A stretch of 64,000 bases of DNA from Comamonadaceae bacterium (GTDB lineage Bacteria > Pseudomonadota > Gammaproteobacteria > Burkholderiales > Burkholderiaceae_C): positions 1-64,000 of the forward strand of contig JAACZV010000013.1 of the NCBI GenBank assembly GCA_009996515.1. Direction: 5' to 3'. Shown piece by piece: positions 47,641 through 56,621 of the stretch; position 1 is the first letter of the stretch, and every line of letters begins with the position of its first letter. The position numbers and the translations under genes were made by a program. The notes beneath the pieces are model-generated. The model was not told the DNA's origin. It saw only the letters and a list, made by a program, of their open reading frames with translations, and made no database searches.

Positions 47641-48708
47641 ATGAACAAGCAATGCCTGGCCGGACTGGTCCTGGCCGGTCTGGCCGCCATGGCGGCCGGT
47701 GACGACGGGGCGTCGCTATGCACGCGACTGGCCGATCAGGCCCGGCAGGCGCCGGCCGCCGCCTGGGCGCAGGACGACCCGCTGGCCGCCTGGATTCGGG
47801 CCGACCTGCCCGAGGCGCCCGCCCGCGCCGCGAGCGCGCTGTCCCAGACCCCCCGCTGGCGCGAGGCGGTCGGGGCGATGCACGACCGGCCGCTGGAGGT
47901 GCGCAAGCTGGACGGTGCGCCGATCTACATGCTCAGCGAGTACGGCGGCACGGCCAGTTGCCAGACCCTGGTGCTGCTGCGCGCCGAGCCGGGTCGGCCG
48001 GTGGTGGAACTGACGATGCCCTTCAAACTGGAGGGCGAGATGCTGTGCGTGACGCAGTCGGCCCGCTTCCTGCGGGTGCTGGGCCAGCCGGCCCTGGTCA
48101 TGGGCGGTGCGCCGACGATGGCCAGCGCCGATATGGACTATCGCATCGCCACCTGGCATGACGGCGCCTGGCAGGGGCGCTGTCGCGTCCAGTGGCGGCG
48201 CCAGACGGCCATCGTGCCAGGACTGCGCTTCTGCGCACCGGGCTCATCCGTCTGCGAGGCCGGCCAGGCCGTGGCGGCCAGGGTCGTGCAGGCCTACGAG
48301 GCTTCGCGCGACGCCTCCCGGCCTATCGACGATGGGGCCGTCAACGGCCGCCGGCGGCCCGATGCCGCCGTGCTGCGCGCCATGGCGGAACTGCCCGACG
48401 GCCGCTCGGGGCAGGGGCCGTTCAACCCGCAGTTCCCGCTGTTCGGTGCCGACGAGCGCAAGCTGGACCCGATGCAGACGGTGTTCTCCAACGCCGATCC
48501 GCGCCTGCTGCCGGTCTGGGTGGGCGGGCGCTGGATGCAGGCCACGGTCGGCCGCGCCGGCGTGGGCTGGCGGGAGTCGGACGCGGTGCTCGTGACGCTG
48601 GCCGAGCGGCCCGGCAAGGCTGCCCAGGAGGTGGCGTCCTACCAGTTCCGGGTGAGGCCAACGTCGCTACGGGAGGTGTGGGTCGAGGACCTGGAACCCG
48701 GAAAATGA
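47641..48708 (+). CDS. exported hypothetical protein, 355 aa
   Basis: Start at 47641 with GGGGAGCGCGAG directly upstream. The first ~19 residues are a signal peptide (MNKQCLAGLVLAGLAAMAAG). The mature protein is soluble with about six Cys (for example ASLCTRL, SCQTLVLL, MLCVTQS, LRFCAPGSSVC) that could form disulfides in the periplasm. Mixed alpha/beta pattern; no known domain recognised. Single gene, divergent from mutS. Confidence 0.75.
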   Translation: MNKQCLAGLVLAGLAAMAAGDDGASLCTRLADQARQAPAAAWAQDDPLAAWIRADLPEAPARAASALSQTPRWREAVGAMHDRPLEVRKLDGAPIYMLSEYGGTASCQTLVLLRAEPGRPVVELTMPFKLEGEMLCVTQSARFLRVLGQPALVMGGAPTMASADMDYRIATWHDGAWQGRCRVQWRRQTAIVPGLRFCAPGSSVCEAGQAVAARVVQAYEASRDASRPIDDGAVNGRRRPDAAVLRAMAELPDGRSGQGPFNPQFPLFGADERKLDPMQTVFSNADPRLLPVWVGGRWMQATVGRAGVGWRESDAVLVTLAERPGKAAQEVASYQFRVRPTSLREVWVEDLEPGK

Positions 48709-48711
48709 CAA

Positions 48712-48731
48712 AGGCCCGCGCAAGCGGGCCT
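48712..48731 (+). other. hairpin after the exported-protein gene
   Basis: AGGCCCGC / GCGGGCCT forms an 8-bp stem with a 4-nt loop, 4 bases after the stop. There is no T run, so termination here is uncertain. Confidence 0.5.
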
Positions 48732-48755
48732 GGGGTTCGAGGCGGTTTCCCTGCT

Positions 48756-48909
48756 CATGCCAGGCGGCCTGCATGCCGCCCGGCCTTCGTGAGCCGTCAG
48801 ACAGGCCGCAGGCCCTGTCTTCGGTCGCTACTCATGCCAGCCCGCTTGCATGCGGGCTGTCCTTCGCAGGGCGTCGGACAGTCCGCAGGGACTGTCCTCG
48901 GTCCCTGCT
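48756..48909. repeat. two tandem 77-bp direct repeats, each with two hairpins
   Basis: Copy 1 is 48756-48832 and copy 2 is 48833-48909. Each reads CATGCCAG, a first hairpin, CTTCG, a GTC-rich link, a second hairpin and TCGGTC. First stems are GGCGGC/GCCGCC in copy 1 and AGCCCGC/GCGGGCT in copy 2. Second stems are GACAGG/CCTGTC and GGACAGTCC/GGACTGTCC. The paired bases differ between copies but pairing is kept. The repeat fills the gap between convergent genes up to the TonB-C stop codon. Confidence 0.85.
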
Positions 48910-49223
48910 CAGTCTTCCGATCGGAAGACCAGCTTGACTTCGTGCGTCTGGGCGGCGCCCGTGCCTTCGAACTTCCACTGGCTCAGTGCGTCGATGGCGG
49001 CGCGGTCGAACACGCGCTTGGGTTCGGCCTCGACCACTTCCACGCCCGAGACCTTGCCATCGCCGGCGATGGTCATCTTGGCGCGCACGCTGCCGGCGTT
49101 GATGTTCTTCTTGACCGCCTCGCTGGGGTACTCGGGCGCAACCTTCTTCAGGATCTTGGCCTCGGCATGGGCCAGGGAGGCGGCGGCGACGAGAGCGAGG
49201 GCGACAGCGGAGCGGGCAAACAT
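48909..49223 (-). CDS. small periplasmic TonB C-terminal domain protein
   Basis: 104 aa. Start at 49223 gives a signal peptide (MFARSAVALALVAAASLAHA before E). The rest is a single TonB_C domain: ILKKVAPEYPSEAVKKNINAGSVRAKMTI and VVEAEPKRVFDRAAIDALSQWKFEG, in parts. It lacks the membrane anchor kept in the mature form and the Pro-rich spacer of true TonB, so it probably does not transduce energy. A free TonB_C domain may act as a binding module in the periplasm. Confidence 0.85.
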   Translation of the reverse strand: MFARSAVALALVAAASLAHAEAKILKKVAPEYPSEAVKKNINAGSVRAKMTIAGDGKVSGVEVVEAEPKRVFDRAAIDALSQWKFEGTGAAQTHEVKLVFRSED

Positions 49224-49402
49224 CTGGAAGCTTCTTTCGGCGTTGTGGATGAGCGGAAAAGGCGGCCGTTGGCCGTGTTTCAAAACGTATTCTGGCCAAG
49301 ACACCCCCCATGGGTAAGGGGGGTGGTCGTGCATAAGTCTCGATCGGTTGCTCGGGTTTGCCCGTAGATGCCGGCCTCGCCAACTCCGTCACACGTGGGC
49401 GC

Positions 49403-49434
49403 AAAAAAAAGCCCTCGCGCGGAGGGCTTTTCTT
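49403..49434 (-). terminator. terminator of suhB
   Basis: AAAAGCCCTC (49407-49416) and GAGGGCTTTT (49422-49431) form a 10-bp stem around CGCGCG-type loop bases. On the minus strand it is followed by a T-rich tail (plus-strand A run 49403-49410). It lies 15 bases after the suhB stop and could also work in the other direction. Confidence 0.88.
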
Positions 49435-49448
49435 GCGGGGAAGAGGAC

Positions 49449-50393
49449 TCAGACCGGCGCGTCGCCGCCCAGCTCGTCCTTCTTGATACGCACGGGGCCG
49501 CGCTTGCGCGGCGCGGCGGGCGCTGCGGCGGGGGCGGCCTCCACCGTCGGCGCCGGTGTCGGCGCCACGGCGTCTTCCTCCTTGATGACGCGGGTGTAGG
49601 GCGCCAGCGTCGTCACGAGCTGGGCGTAGATCTTGGGGTTGCCGGCGACGACCTCGCGCTGGTGCAGGAAGTCGGCCTCGCCGGTGAAGTTGCCGATCAG
49701 GCCACCCGCCTCGGTGACGATCAGCGAGCCGGCGGCCAGATCCCAGGGCTGCAGGCCGGTCTCGAAGAAGGCGTCGTAATAGCCCGCGGCGACGTAGCAG
49801 AGGTCCAGCGCGGCGGCGCCGGGGCGGCGCAGGCCGGCGCATTGCTGCATGACCTCCTCGAACATCTTGATGTAGCGCTTGAAGTTGTCGCCGCGGCGGA
49901 ACGGGAAGCCGGTGCCGATCAGCGCGTCGCTCATGCGGGTGCGGCGCGACACGCGCAGGCGGCGGTCGTTCAGGAAAGCGCCGCGGCCCTTGGTGGCGTA
50001 GAAGAGGTCGTTGCGGGTCGGGTCGTAGACGACCGCCTGCTGCACGACGCCGCGGTGGGCCAGCGCGATGGACACGCAATAGACCGGCAGGCCGTGGATG
50101 AAGTTGGTGGTGCCGTCCAGCGGATCGATGATCCAGACGTACTCGGAATGCTTGGCGCCATGGGTGCGGCCCGACTCTTCGGCGAGGATGCCGTGGTCGG
50201 GGTAGGCGCCCAGCAGCGTTTCGATGATCACGCCTTCGGCGGCGTGGTCGACCTCGGTGACGAAGTCGTTCGGGCTCTTGGTGTTGATGCGCAGAGCTTC
50301 GAGGTCCAGCGACGCGCGGTTGATGAGGGCGCCGGCCGCGCGGGCCGCCTTGATGGCGACATTGAGCATGGGATGGAGAGACGTCTGCTGCAT
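49449..50393 (-). CDS. suhB: inositol monophosphatase family protein SuhB
   Basis: 314 aa. Metal-site motifs are [21 protein letters not shown] and [16 protein letters not shown], with the usual spacing. The core ends near residue 265; the last ~45 residues are Pro/Ala-rich then basic ([10 protein letters not shown]), longer than in E. coli. SuhB hydrolyses inositol monophosphate and also joins the rRNA antitermination complex with NusA. The start may be 50393 ([10 protein letters not shown]) or the internal ATG at 50369. Divergent from trmJ. Confidence 0.93.
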   Translation of the reverse strand: MQQTSLHPMLNVAIKAARAAGALINRASLDLEALRINTKSPNDFVTEVDHAAEGVIIETLLGAYPDHGILAEESGRTHGAKHSEYVWIIDPLDGTTNFIHGLPVYCVSIALAHRGVVQQAVVYDPTRNDLFYATKGRGAFLNDRRLRVSRRTRMSDALIGTGFPFRRGDNFKRYIKMFEEVMQQCAGLRRPGAAALDLCYVAAGYYDAFFETGLQPWDLAAGSLIVTEAGGLIGNFTGEADFLHQREVVAGNPKIYAQLVTTLAPYTRVIKEEDAVAPTPAPTVEAAPAAAPAAPRKRGPVRIKKDELGGDAPV

Positions 50394-50460
50394 GCGGGCA
50401 CTCGCTGGAAGAAGGGGCTGACAGGGGGAAAGAGCGACGGGCGGCCACGGGGCCGGCACC

Positions 50461-50478
50461 GATAATCGCGCGATTCTA
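50461..50478. promoter_or_regulatory. overlapping divergent -10-like elements between suhB and trmJ
   Basis: GATAAT at 50461-50466 on the plus strand and TAGAAT on the minus strand (plus ATTCTA 50473-50478) flank a perfect AATCGCGCGATT palindrome (50463-50474). Both resemble -10 boxes followed by TCGCG, as seen at other gene starts in the window. No good -35 boxes are evident. Confidence 0.4.
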
Positions 50479-50500
50479 GCCGCTAGCTCCGTAAAAACCC

Positions 50501-51238
50501 GTGGAATCCACACGTTTCGTTCTCATCCACACCAGCCATGCCGGCAACGTCGGCGCGACGGCCCGGGCGATGAAGGTGATGGGATTCCACGATCTGGTGC
50601 TGGTGGCGCCGCGCTTCGCCGACGTGCTGTGCCATGAGGAGGCCGTGGCCATGGCCAGCGGCGCGGCCGACATCCTGGCCCGCGCCCGCGTCGTGCCGAC
50701 GCTGGTGGAGGCGCTGGACGGCGTGGACTTCGCCTGTGCCACGGCCATGACGCCGCGCGATTTCGGCCCGCCCACCCGTGAGCCGCGCGCGCTGTTCGCC
50801 GAGCTGGCGGCCCGCGAGGCCGCGCCGCGCCTGGCGCTGGTGTTCGGCTCCGAGCGCTACGGCATGAGCAACGAGGACGTCTACCGTTGCCATGCGGTGC
50901 TCAGCATCCCCACCCACCCCGACTACGGCTCGCTGAACCTGGCCCAGGCCGTGCAGTTGCTGGCCTACGACCTGCGCCAGGCCGTGGGCGGCTTCGGCGT
51001 GCAGCCGCGCACGCCCGACCCCGAGCTGGCCGATGCGCGCGCCGTGCAGGGCCTGCTGACGCATCTGCAGGCCGCGCTGACCGACATCGGCTATCTAGAC
51101 CCCGCCGCGCCCAAGAAGCTGATGCCGCGGCTCAACCAGCTGTTCAACCGGGCGGGCCTGACGAACGAGGAAGTCCACATCCTGCGCGGCATCGCGCGGC
51201 AGATGCAGAAGACCGCAGTGTCAGCAGGCCCAAGATAG
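50501..51238 (+). CDS. trmJ: tRNA (cytidine/uridine-2'-O-)-methyltransferase TrmJ
   Basis: 245 aa from a GTG at 50501. SPOUT methyltransferase: [24 protein letters not shown] at the start, [17 protein letters not shown] and [17 protein letters not shown] forming the knotted SAM site. The C-terminal helical extension ([32 protein letters not shown], in parts) is typical of TrmJ. It methylates position 32 of tRNAs. The 40-bp gap to cysE includes TACACT (51246), so cysE may have its own promoter. Confidence 0.94.
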   Translation: MESTRFVLIHTSHAGNVGATARAMKVMGFHDLVLVAPRFADVLCHEEAVAMASGAADILARARVVPTLVEALDGVDFACATAMTPRDFGPPTREPRALFAELAAREAAPRLALVFGSERYGMSNEDVYRCHAVLSIPTHPDYGSLNLAQAVQLLAYDLRQAVGGFGVQPRTPDPELADARAVQGLLTHLQAALTDIGYLDPAAPKKLMPRLNQLFNRAGLTNEEVHILRGIARQMQKTAVSAGPR

Positions 51239-51278
51239 CCCCGCCTACACTGGACTGCCTTTTCCCACTGGCAGCACC

Positions 51279-52055
51279 ATGTTCCAGCGCCTGCGCGAAG
51301 ACATCGCCCTCATCCTCGAACGCGACCCGGCCGCCCGGTCGGCGTGGGAGGTGCTGACCTGTTACCCGGGCCTGCATGCGCTGATGTTCCACCGCCGGGC
51401 GAACTGGCTGTGGCGCCACGGCTTCAAGTGGCTGGCCCGCTGGCTTTCGCACTGGAGCCGTTTCCTCACCGGCATCGAGATCCACCCGGGCGCCAAGATA
51501 GGCCGCAAGGTCTTCATCGACCATGGCATGGGCATCGTCATCGGCGAGATGGCCGAGATCGGCGAGGGCTGCACCATCTACCAGGGCGTGACGCTGGGCG
51601 GCACCTCGCTGGTCAAGGGCGCCAAGCGTCACCCGACGCTGGGCCCGGGCGTCATCGTCGGCGCCAATGCCTGCGTGCTGGGCGGCTTCACGGTGGGCGC
51701 AGGCGCGCGCATCGGCTCGGGCGCCGTCGTCACCAAGCCGGTGCCGGCGGGCGCGACGGCCGTGGGCAACCCGGCCCGCATCATCGAGGCCGCCAGCGAG
51801 CAGGCCCGCGAGGAGGCGGCCGCTCGCATGGGCTTCTCGGCCTATGGCGTGACCCAGGGCGACGACCCGGTCGCGCTGGCCATGCGCGGCCTGATCGACA
51901 GCGCCGCCGGCCACGAGCACCAGATCACGCTGCTGTGGAACGCGGTCTGCAAGCTCTCCACCCAGGCCGGCCGGCCCGTCGGCGACTGCGTGCCGCATGA
52001 TGCGCAGCGCGACGAGGCCTTCGATGCGGCCGAGATGAACCGCCTTGTGAAATAA
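51279..52055 (+). CDS. cysE: serine O-acetyltransferase CysE
   Basis: 258 aa. N-terminal helices are followed by the left-handed beta-helix: [34 protein letters not shown] and [20 protein letters not shown], in parts. The Asp/His of FIDHGMG are the catalytic pair. It makes O-acetylserine for cysteine synthesis. The C-terminal segment after the beta-helix (about 175-258) is longer than the short CysE feedback tail and has extra helices ([26 protein letters not shown], in parts). Confidence 0.95.
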   Translation: MFQRLREDIALILERDPAARSAWEVLTCYPGLHALMFHRRANWLWRHGFKWLARWLSHWSRFLTGIEIHPGAKIGRKVFIDHGMGIVIGEMAEIGEGCTIYQGVTLGGTSLVKGAKRHPTLGPGVIVGANACVLGGFTVGAGARIGSGAVVTKPVPAGATAVGNPARIIEAASEQAREEAAARMGFSAYGVTQGDDPVALAMRGLIDSAAGHEHQITLLWNAVCKLSTQAGRPVGDCVPHDAQRDEAFDAAEMNRLVK

Positions 52056-52067
52056 AGGCGCAAGAGC

Positions 52068-52095
52068 GCCCGGCGCCGCGCTGGCGCGCCGGGCC
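52068..52095 (+). other. GC-rich hairpin after cysE
   Basis: GCCCGGCGCC pairs with GGCGCGCCGGGC-type sequence with a small bulge, starting 13 bases after the cysE stop. There is no T tail. CAGAATCGCG at 52104-52113 follows as a possible -10 for the next gene. Confidence 0.45.
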
Positions 52096-52134
52096 CAGTC
52101 GGTCAGAATCGCGGGCTCCGGGCAGTCGCCCGAC

Positions 52135-55100
52135 TTGCGATGGCGTTCCGTGTTGTCGACCGAACCCTCACTGCGAGCTCCCGACCCGAGGCGGATCGCT
52201 GCCGGAATCCGCCATGCCGTGCTGGCCTGGCTGCTGATGGCGACCGCCATGCTGGTCGGCGCGGCTCCCGAGGCAGGCGGGCGCTGGTCGCGGTTGGCGG
52301 ACGTTGCCTTCCAGCATGTCGGCCAGGAACAGGGGCTGCCCAACGCGATCGCGACGGCCATGGCCGAGGACGGGCAGGGCTTTCTGTGGGTGGGCAGCCC
52401 AGGCGGCCTGGCGCGCTGGGACGGCTACCGCTTCCGCGTCTACCAGGCCGACCTGCAGCGTCCCGGCGCGCTGCTCGACAACTATGTGCAGACCCTGCAC
52501 GGCGATGCCCAGGGCCGGCTCTGGGTCGGCACGAGCTCGGGCGGGCTGCAGCGCTACGACCCGGCGGCCGACCGCTTCGTCGGCTATCCGGTCGGCGGCG
52601 AACGGGGGCTCAGCCATGTCAGCGTGCGCCGCATCGTGGACGATGGCGCCGGCGGCCTGTGGGTCGTCACCGACGCCGGCCTGGACCATCTCGATCCCGC
52701 CAGCGGCCGCATCGAACATGCCAGTGCCGGCTGGGCCGCGGCCGCCGGCCCCCAGGTGCGCACACTGTTGCGCGACCGGCGCGGCGCGCTGTGGCTGGGC
52801 AGCGCGCAGGGCTTGTTCCGCTGCGAACCTGGCGCGCGCGAGCTGGTGGCCGTGCCGCTGCAGGCCGGCGCCGTCGTGCAGCCGGAGAGGCTGGCGCAGG
52901 ACCGCGCCGGGCGCCTCTGGGTCGGCAGCCTGCACCATGGCGTCTTCGTGCTGGCCGACGAGGGGAGGGTGCCCGCCGTGAGGGTGGGCGAGGCGGCGCC
53001 GCCCGATCGCCTGGATCTGCTTCGCACCAGCCAGATCGCCGGTCTCGTCGAGGCCCAGCCGGGCGAGATGTGGGTCGCGACGCTGGGCCAGGGGCTGATC
53101 TCGGTCGACCTCGACCGTGGCGAGACCCGGCGCATCCGCCATGTGCCGGCCTGGCCCATGAGCCTCGCCGACAACGCGCTGAACGCCCTCTACCGCGACC
53201 GCGCCGGCCTGGTCTGGGTCGCGACCAACCGCGGCCTGAGCCGCTACGACCCGAGCCAGAACGCCGTGCTGACCCGTTTCAGCGCCGGCACCGAGATCAG
53301 CTGGATCCAGCCCATGCCCGATGGCCGGCTGTGGCTGGGGTCGCACCAGGCCGGCATCGACGTCCTGGACGCGGCCGGTGCGCCTGTCGACACGTTCAAG
53401 CCCGATGCCGGCCGGCCCGAGACGGCGCTGCCCCAGGACATCGTGCTCGCGATGGCACGCGGGCCGGCGGGCAGCGTCTTCGTCGGCACCAAGCGCGGCC
53501 TGTACCGCGTGGACGCCCAGACCCGGCGCGTGGCCCGCGTCCCGCTCGCGGGCCGCGACCCGGCCGGGTCGGTCTGGGCGCTGCTGGCCATGGGCGACGA
53601 TCTGTGGATAGGCGGCCAGTCCGACGGTCTGTGGCGTCTGGATCTGCGCAGCGGCCGCTCCGAGCGTGTCACGCTGGCAGCGCCGGGGCTGAGCGACCAG
53701 CGCATCATCGTGCTGGCGCCGGCGCCGGCGCAGGGCCTGTGGGTGGGCACGCGCCATGGCCTGAATCGCGTGGACCCGGCCCACCGCGGCGTGACCCAGT
53801 TCCTGCCCGGGCCGGCGGCCGGGCAGCTGTCGGCCGGCTTCATCACGGCCTTGCTGACCGATGGCCAGGGGCGGCTGTGGGTCGGCAGCTATGGCGGCGG
53901 CATCGACGTGCTGGCCGCGCCCGGGCAGGCGGCACCGCCGCAGCGCATCGGCCCGGCCCAGGGCCTGCCGGACGGCACCGTCAATGCGCTGCTGCAGGAC
54001 TTGCAGGGCCGCGTCTGGGCCAGCACCGACAACGGCCTTGCCCGCATCAACCCCGACACGCTGGCGGTGCGGCCGCTGCGCCGCGCCGAGGGCGTCCATT
54101 TCTCCACCTACTGGACGGGTTCGGCGGCGCGCACCGAGCGCGGCGAGCTGCTGTTCGGCGGCGCGGGCGGCATGACCGTCGTGCGCCCCGAGAAGCTGCG
54201 CGATTGGACCTACCGGCCCGGCGTGCTCGTCACGGACCTGAAGCTGGCCGGCCGTGCCGCGGCTTTCGCTGCCGGCGGCCCGCCGCTGGTCGTGCCGCCC
54301 GACGGCAACAGCCTCGCGGTCGAGTTCGCTTCGACGGACTTCTCGGCGCCGGAACGCAACCGCTACGCCTACAAGCTGGAGGGCTACGACCCCGACTGGG
54401 TGGCCACCGACGCGACCCGCCGGCTCGCGGCCTACACCAACCTGCCGCCGGGCGACTACCGGCTGCGGCTGCGTGCCTCCAGCCGCGACGGCCAATGGGG
54501 CGAGCGCGAGCTGGCCTTGCCGGTGCGCGTGCTGCCGGCCTGGCACCAGACCTGGTGGTTCCGCGCGCTGCTGGTGCTGGCCCTGCTGCTGCTGCTGGCG
54601 GCCGCGGTGGCCGTGCGGACGCGGCTGCTGCGGCAGAACCAGGCCGTGCTCGAACGCAAGGTGCGCGAGCGCACCGCCGAGCTCGAGGCCTTGCACCGCG
54701 CGCTGGAGGAGAAGTCGGTCCAGCTCGCGATGAGCAGCGTGACGGACCCGCTGACCGGCCTGCACAACCGCCGCTTCCTGAGCGATCACATCGAGCACGA
54801 CCTGGCGGCCAGCCTGCGCCGCTCTCAGGAGACGCTGGCCGCCGGCGGGCAGCCGCTGGACACGGACAACGTCTTCCTGCTGCTGGACATCGATGCCTTC
54901 AAGCGCATCAACGACCGCCATGGCCATGCGGCGGGCGACGCGGTGCTGCAGCAGTTCGGCGCCCGGCTGCGCTCGGTGCTGCGCGAGTCCGACTATCTGC
55001 TGCGCTGGGGCGGTGAGGAGTTCCTGGCCGTGGCGCGCGACACCGATCGCCTGCGCGCCGAGGAGCTGGCCGAGCGCATGCGGGCCGTGGTCGCGGCGAC

Positions 55101-55407
55101 GCCTTTCGTGCTGGACGACGGCAGCGAAATCCCCGTCAGCTGCTCGGTCGGCTTCGCCTGCATGCCTTTCGAGCCGGAACGGCCGCAGGCGCGCAGCTGG
55201 CAGCAGGTCGTCAAGCTGGCCGACCTGGGCCTGTACGCCGCCAAGCGCTCGGGCCGCAATGCCTGGGTGGGCGTGCATCCGGCCAGGGGACGCGGCGCGC
55301 TGGGCCGGCGCGTCGTGGGGGAGCTGGGCCTCAGCAGCAGCCGGGGCCTGGACGAGGTGAGCGCCGCGCTGGACCCGTCCGCGGCGCCCGATGCGGTCGT
55401 GGGCTAG
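52135..55407 (+). CDS. two-propeller ligand-binding sensor with GGDEF diguanylate cyclase domain
   Basis: Up to 1090 aa. The first in-frame start is TTG 52135; GTG 52150 is an alternative, and no strong ribosome binding site helps. Residues ~25-45 are a signal sequence. About 13-14 Reg_prop repeats with GRLWVGT-like blades (50-685) suggest two seven-bladed propellers in the periplasm, then a Y_Y_Y beta-sandwich (~690-790), a membrane helix (~806-830), a coiled coil and GGDEF (~870-1040). The active site is GGEEF (~959-963) and the inhibitory I-site RESD lies exactly 5 residues before it. No EAL domain. It should make c-di-GMP in response to an external ligand. Confidence 0.92.
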   Translation: MRWRSVLSTEPSLRAPDPRRIAAGIRHAVLAWLLMATAMLVGAAPEAGGRWSRLADVAFQHVGQEQGLPNAIATAMAEDGQGFLWVGSPGGLARWDGYRFRVYQADLQRPGALLDNYVQTLHGDAQGRLWVGTSSGGLQRYDPAADRFVGYPVGGERGLSHVSVRRIVDDGAGGLWVVTDAGLDHLDPASGRIEHASAGWAAAAGPQVRTLLRDRRGALWLGSAQGLFRCEPGARELVAVPLQAGAVVQPERLAQDRAGRLWVGSLHHGVFVLADEGRVPAVRVGEAAPPDRLDLLRTSQIAGLVEAQPGEMWVATLGQGLISVDLDRGETRRIRHVPAWPMSLADNALNALYRDRAGLVWVATNRGLSRYDPSQNAVLTRFSAGTEISWIQPMPDGRLWLGSHQAGIDVLDAAGAPVDTFKPDAGRPETALPQDIVLAMARGPAGSVFVGTKRGLYRVDAQTRRVARVPLAGRDPAGSVWALLAMGDDLWIGGQSDGLWRLDLRSGRSERVTLAAPGLSDQRIIVLAPAPAQGLWVGTRHGLNRVDPAHRGVTQFLPGPAAGQLSAGFITALLTDGQGRLWVGSYGGGIDVLAAPGQAAPPQRIGPAQGLPDGTVNALLQDLQGRVWASTDNGLARINPDTLAVRPLRRAEGVHFSTYWTGSAARTERGELLFGGAGGMTVVRPEKLRDWTYRPGVLVTDLKLAGRAAAFAAGGPPLVVPPDGNSLAVEFASTDFSAPERNRYAYKLEGYDPDWVATDATRRLAAYTNLPPGDYRLRLRASSRDGQWGERELALPVRVLPAWHQTWWFRALLVLALLLLLAAAVAVRTRLLRQNQAVLERKVRERTAELEALHRALEEKSVQLAMSSVTDPLTGLHNRRFLSDHIEHDLAASLRRSQETLAAGGQPLDTDNVFLLLDIDAFKRINDRHGHAAGDAVLQQFGARLRSVLRESDYLLRWGGEEFLAVARDTDRLRAEELAERMRAVVAATPFVLDDGSEIPVSCSVGFACMPFEPERPQARSWQQVVKLADLGLYAAKRSGRNAWVGVHPARGRGALGRRVVGELGLSSSRGLDEVSAALDPSAAPDAVVG

Positions 55408-55434
55408 GGGCCGCGGCCGTCGTTGGCGCCGGCC

Positions 55435-56004
55435 CTAGGCGGGCGGCCGCTGTGCGCTCTTGGGCCTGAAGGCCTTGCAGACCGCATCGCGTGTTTCCAG
55501 GTAGGGGCCGCCGATCAGGTCGATGCAATAGGGCACGGCCGCGAAGATGCCGCTGGCCTTCTCATGGCCGGCCAACGTCTCGGCGATGGCCTTGGGCTGG
55601 CCGGGCAGGTTGATGATCAGGCTCTTGCCGCGGATGACGGCCACCTGGCGCGACAGGATGGCCGTCGGCACGAAATGCAGCGAGATCTGGCGCATCTGCT
55701 CGCCAAAGCCCGGCATGACGCGGTCGGCCACGGCCAGCGTGGCCTCGGGCGTCACGTCGCGCGGCGCGGGGCCGGTGCCGCCGGTGGTCAGCACGAGGTC
55801 GCAGCCTTCCGCATCGACCAGCTCGACCAGCGCCGCCGAGATGCCGGCCTGCTCGTCGGGGATCAGGCGCGGCACGAACTCGATGGGGTTGAGCAGCGCG
55901 CTGGTCAGCCAGTCCTTGAGCGTAGGCAGGCCCTTGTCCTCATAGACGCCGCTGGAGGCGCGGTCGCTGATGGAGACGATGCCGATGCGAACGGCGTCAC
56001 TCAT
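55435..56004 (-). CDS. mogA: molybdopterin adenylyltransferase MogA
   Basis: 189 aa. IGIVSISDRASSGVYEDKG and TTGGTGPAPRDVTPEAT are the MoCF-domain signatures, and INLPGQPKAI is the third conserved loop. It adenylates molybdopterin before molybdenum insertion. Start at 56004 (MSDAVRIGIVS), inside the end of yjgA with an 8-base overlap, so the two genes are coupled. No other moco gene is in the window. Confidence 0.94.
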   Translation of the reverse strand: MSDAVRIGIVSISDRASSGVYEDKGLPTLKDWLTSALLNPIEFVPRLIPDEQAGISAALVELVDAEGCDLVLTTGGTGPAPRDVTPEATLAVADRVMPGFGEQMRQISLHFVPTAILSRQVAVIRGKSLIINLPGQPKAIAETLAGHEKASGIFAAVPYCIDLIGGPYLETRDAVCKAFRPKSAQRPPA

Positions 56005-56563
56005 CGTCCGCGTCCTCGCCGGCGGCGCCCGGGTCCGCCTCGCCGGCCTGGCTGGCCTTGATGAACTGGAACAGCTCGCGGAAGGCACGGCCATTGCGCT
56101 TCTCGGGCGCGCCGGAGGCATCCTTGCGCGCGGCGCGCACCAGGCTGCGCAGTTGCTGGATGTCCACGCCGTCGTGCTCGGCGAGGAACTCCTGCAGCGC
56201 CTCGTCGCTGGCCAGCAGCCGCTCGCGCCAGCGCTCGGACTGGTGCAGCTTCAGGCTGTCCTGAGCATGGCCCAGCTTGAAGGCGGCGACGGCCTCGCGC
56301 ACCGGCTCGGCGTCGATCTTGCGCATCAGCTTGCCGATGTACTGCATCTGGCGGCGCCGGCCCTCGAAGTTGGTGATCTTCTTGGCGGCCTTCAGCGCGT
56401 CGTACAGGATCTCCGGCAGGGCCAGGGGCTCCCAGCGCGATTCGGGCAGGGCCAGCAGATCCTCGCCCAGCTTCTGCAGCGCGGTCATGTCGCGCTTCAT
56501 CTGGGACTTGCTGGGGCGGTCGAAGTCGCTGTCGTCTTCGAATTCGGGAATGTTTTCTTGCAT
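55997..56563 (-). CDS. yjgA: ribosome-associated protein YjgA (DarP, DUF615)
   Basis: 188 aa. All-helical, highly charged. Conserved KSQMKRDMTALQKLGEDLL, ITNFEGRRRQMQYIGKLMR and ERWRERLLASDEAL are family features. YjgA binds late 50S assembly intermediates. Start at 56563 (MQENIPEFEDDSDFD) is the family norm; the C-terminal tail is acidic. Divergent from pmbA, 58 bases apart. Confidence 0.93.
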   Translation of the reverse strand: MQENIPEFEDDSDFDRPSKSQMKRDMTALQKLGEDLLALPESRWEPLALPEILYDALKAAKKITNFEGRRRQMQYIGKLMRKIDAEPVREAVAAFKLGHAQDSLKLHQSERWRERLLASDEALQEFLAEHDGVDIQQLRSLVRAARKDASGAPEKRNGRAFRELFQFIKASQAGEADPGAAGEDADDE

Positions 56564-56621
56564 TGGGGGCCGTGTTCGGGCGGGTCCTATGATTGTCGCC
56601 CACTCGAATTCAGTGCTTTTC

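Noticed and set aside
48756-48909. CRISPR array
   Set aside because: Only two units, with no unique spacers between identical repeats; the two 77-bp units are similar over their whole length. No cas genes are present.
52168-55278. 1036-codon minus-strand open frame
   Set aside because: Antisense to the diguanylate cyclase gene, whose repeat structure and GGEEF motif prove the plus-strand frame.
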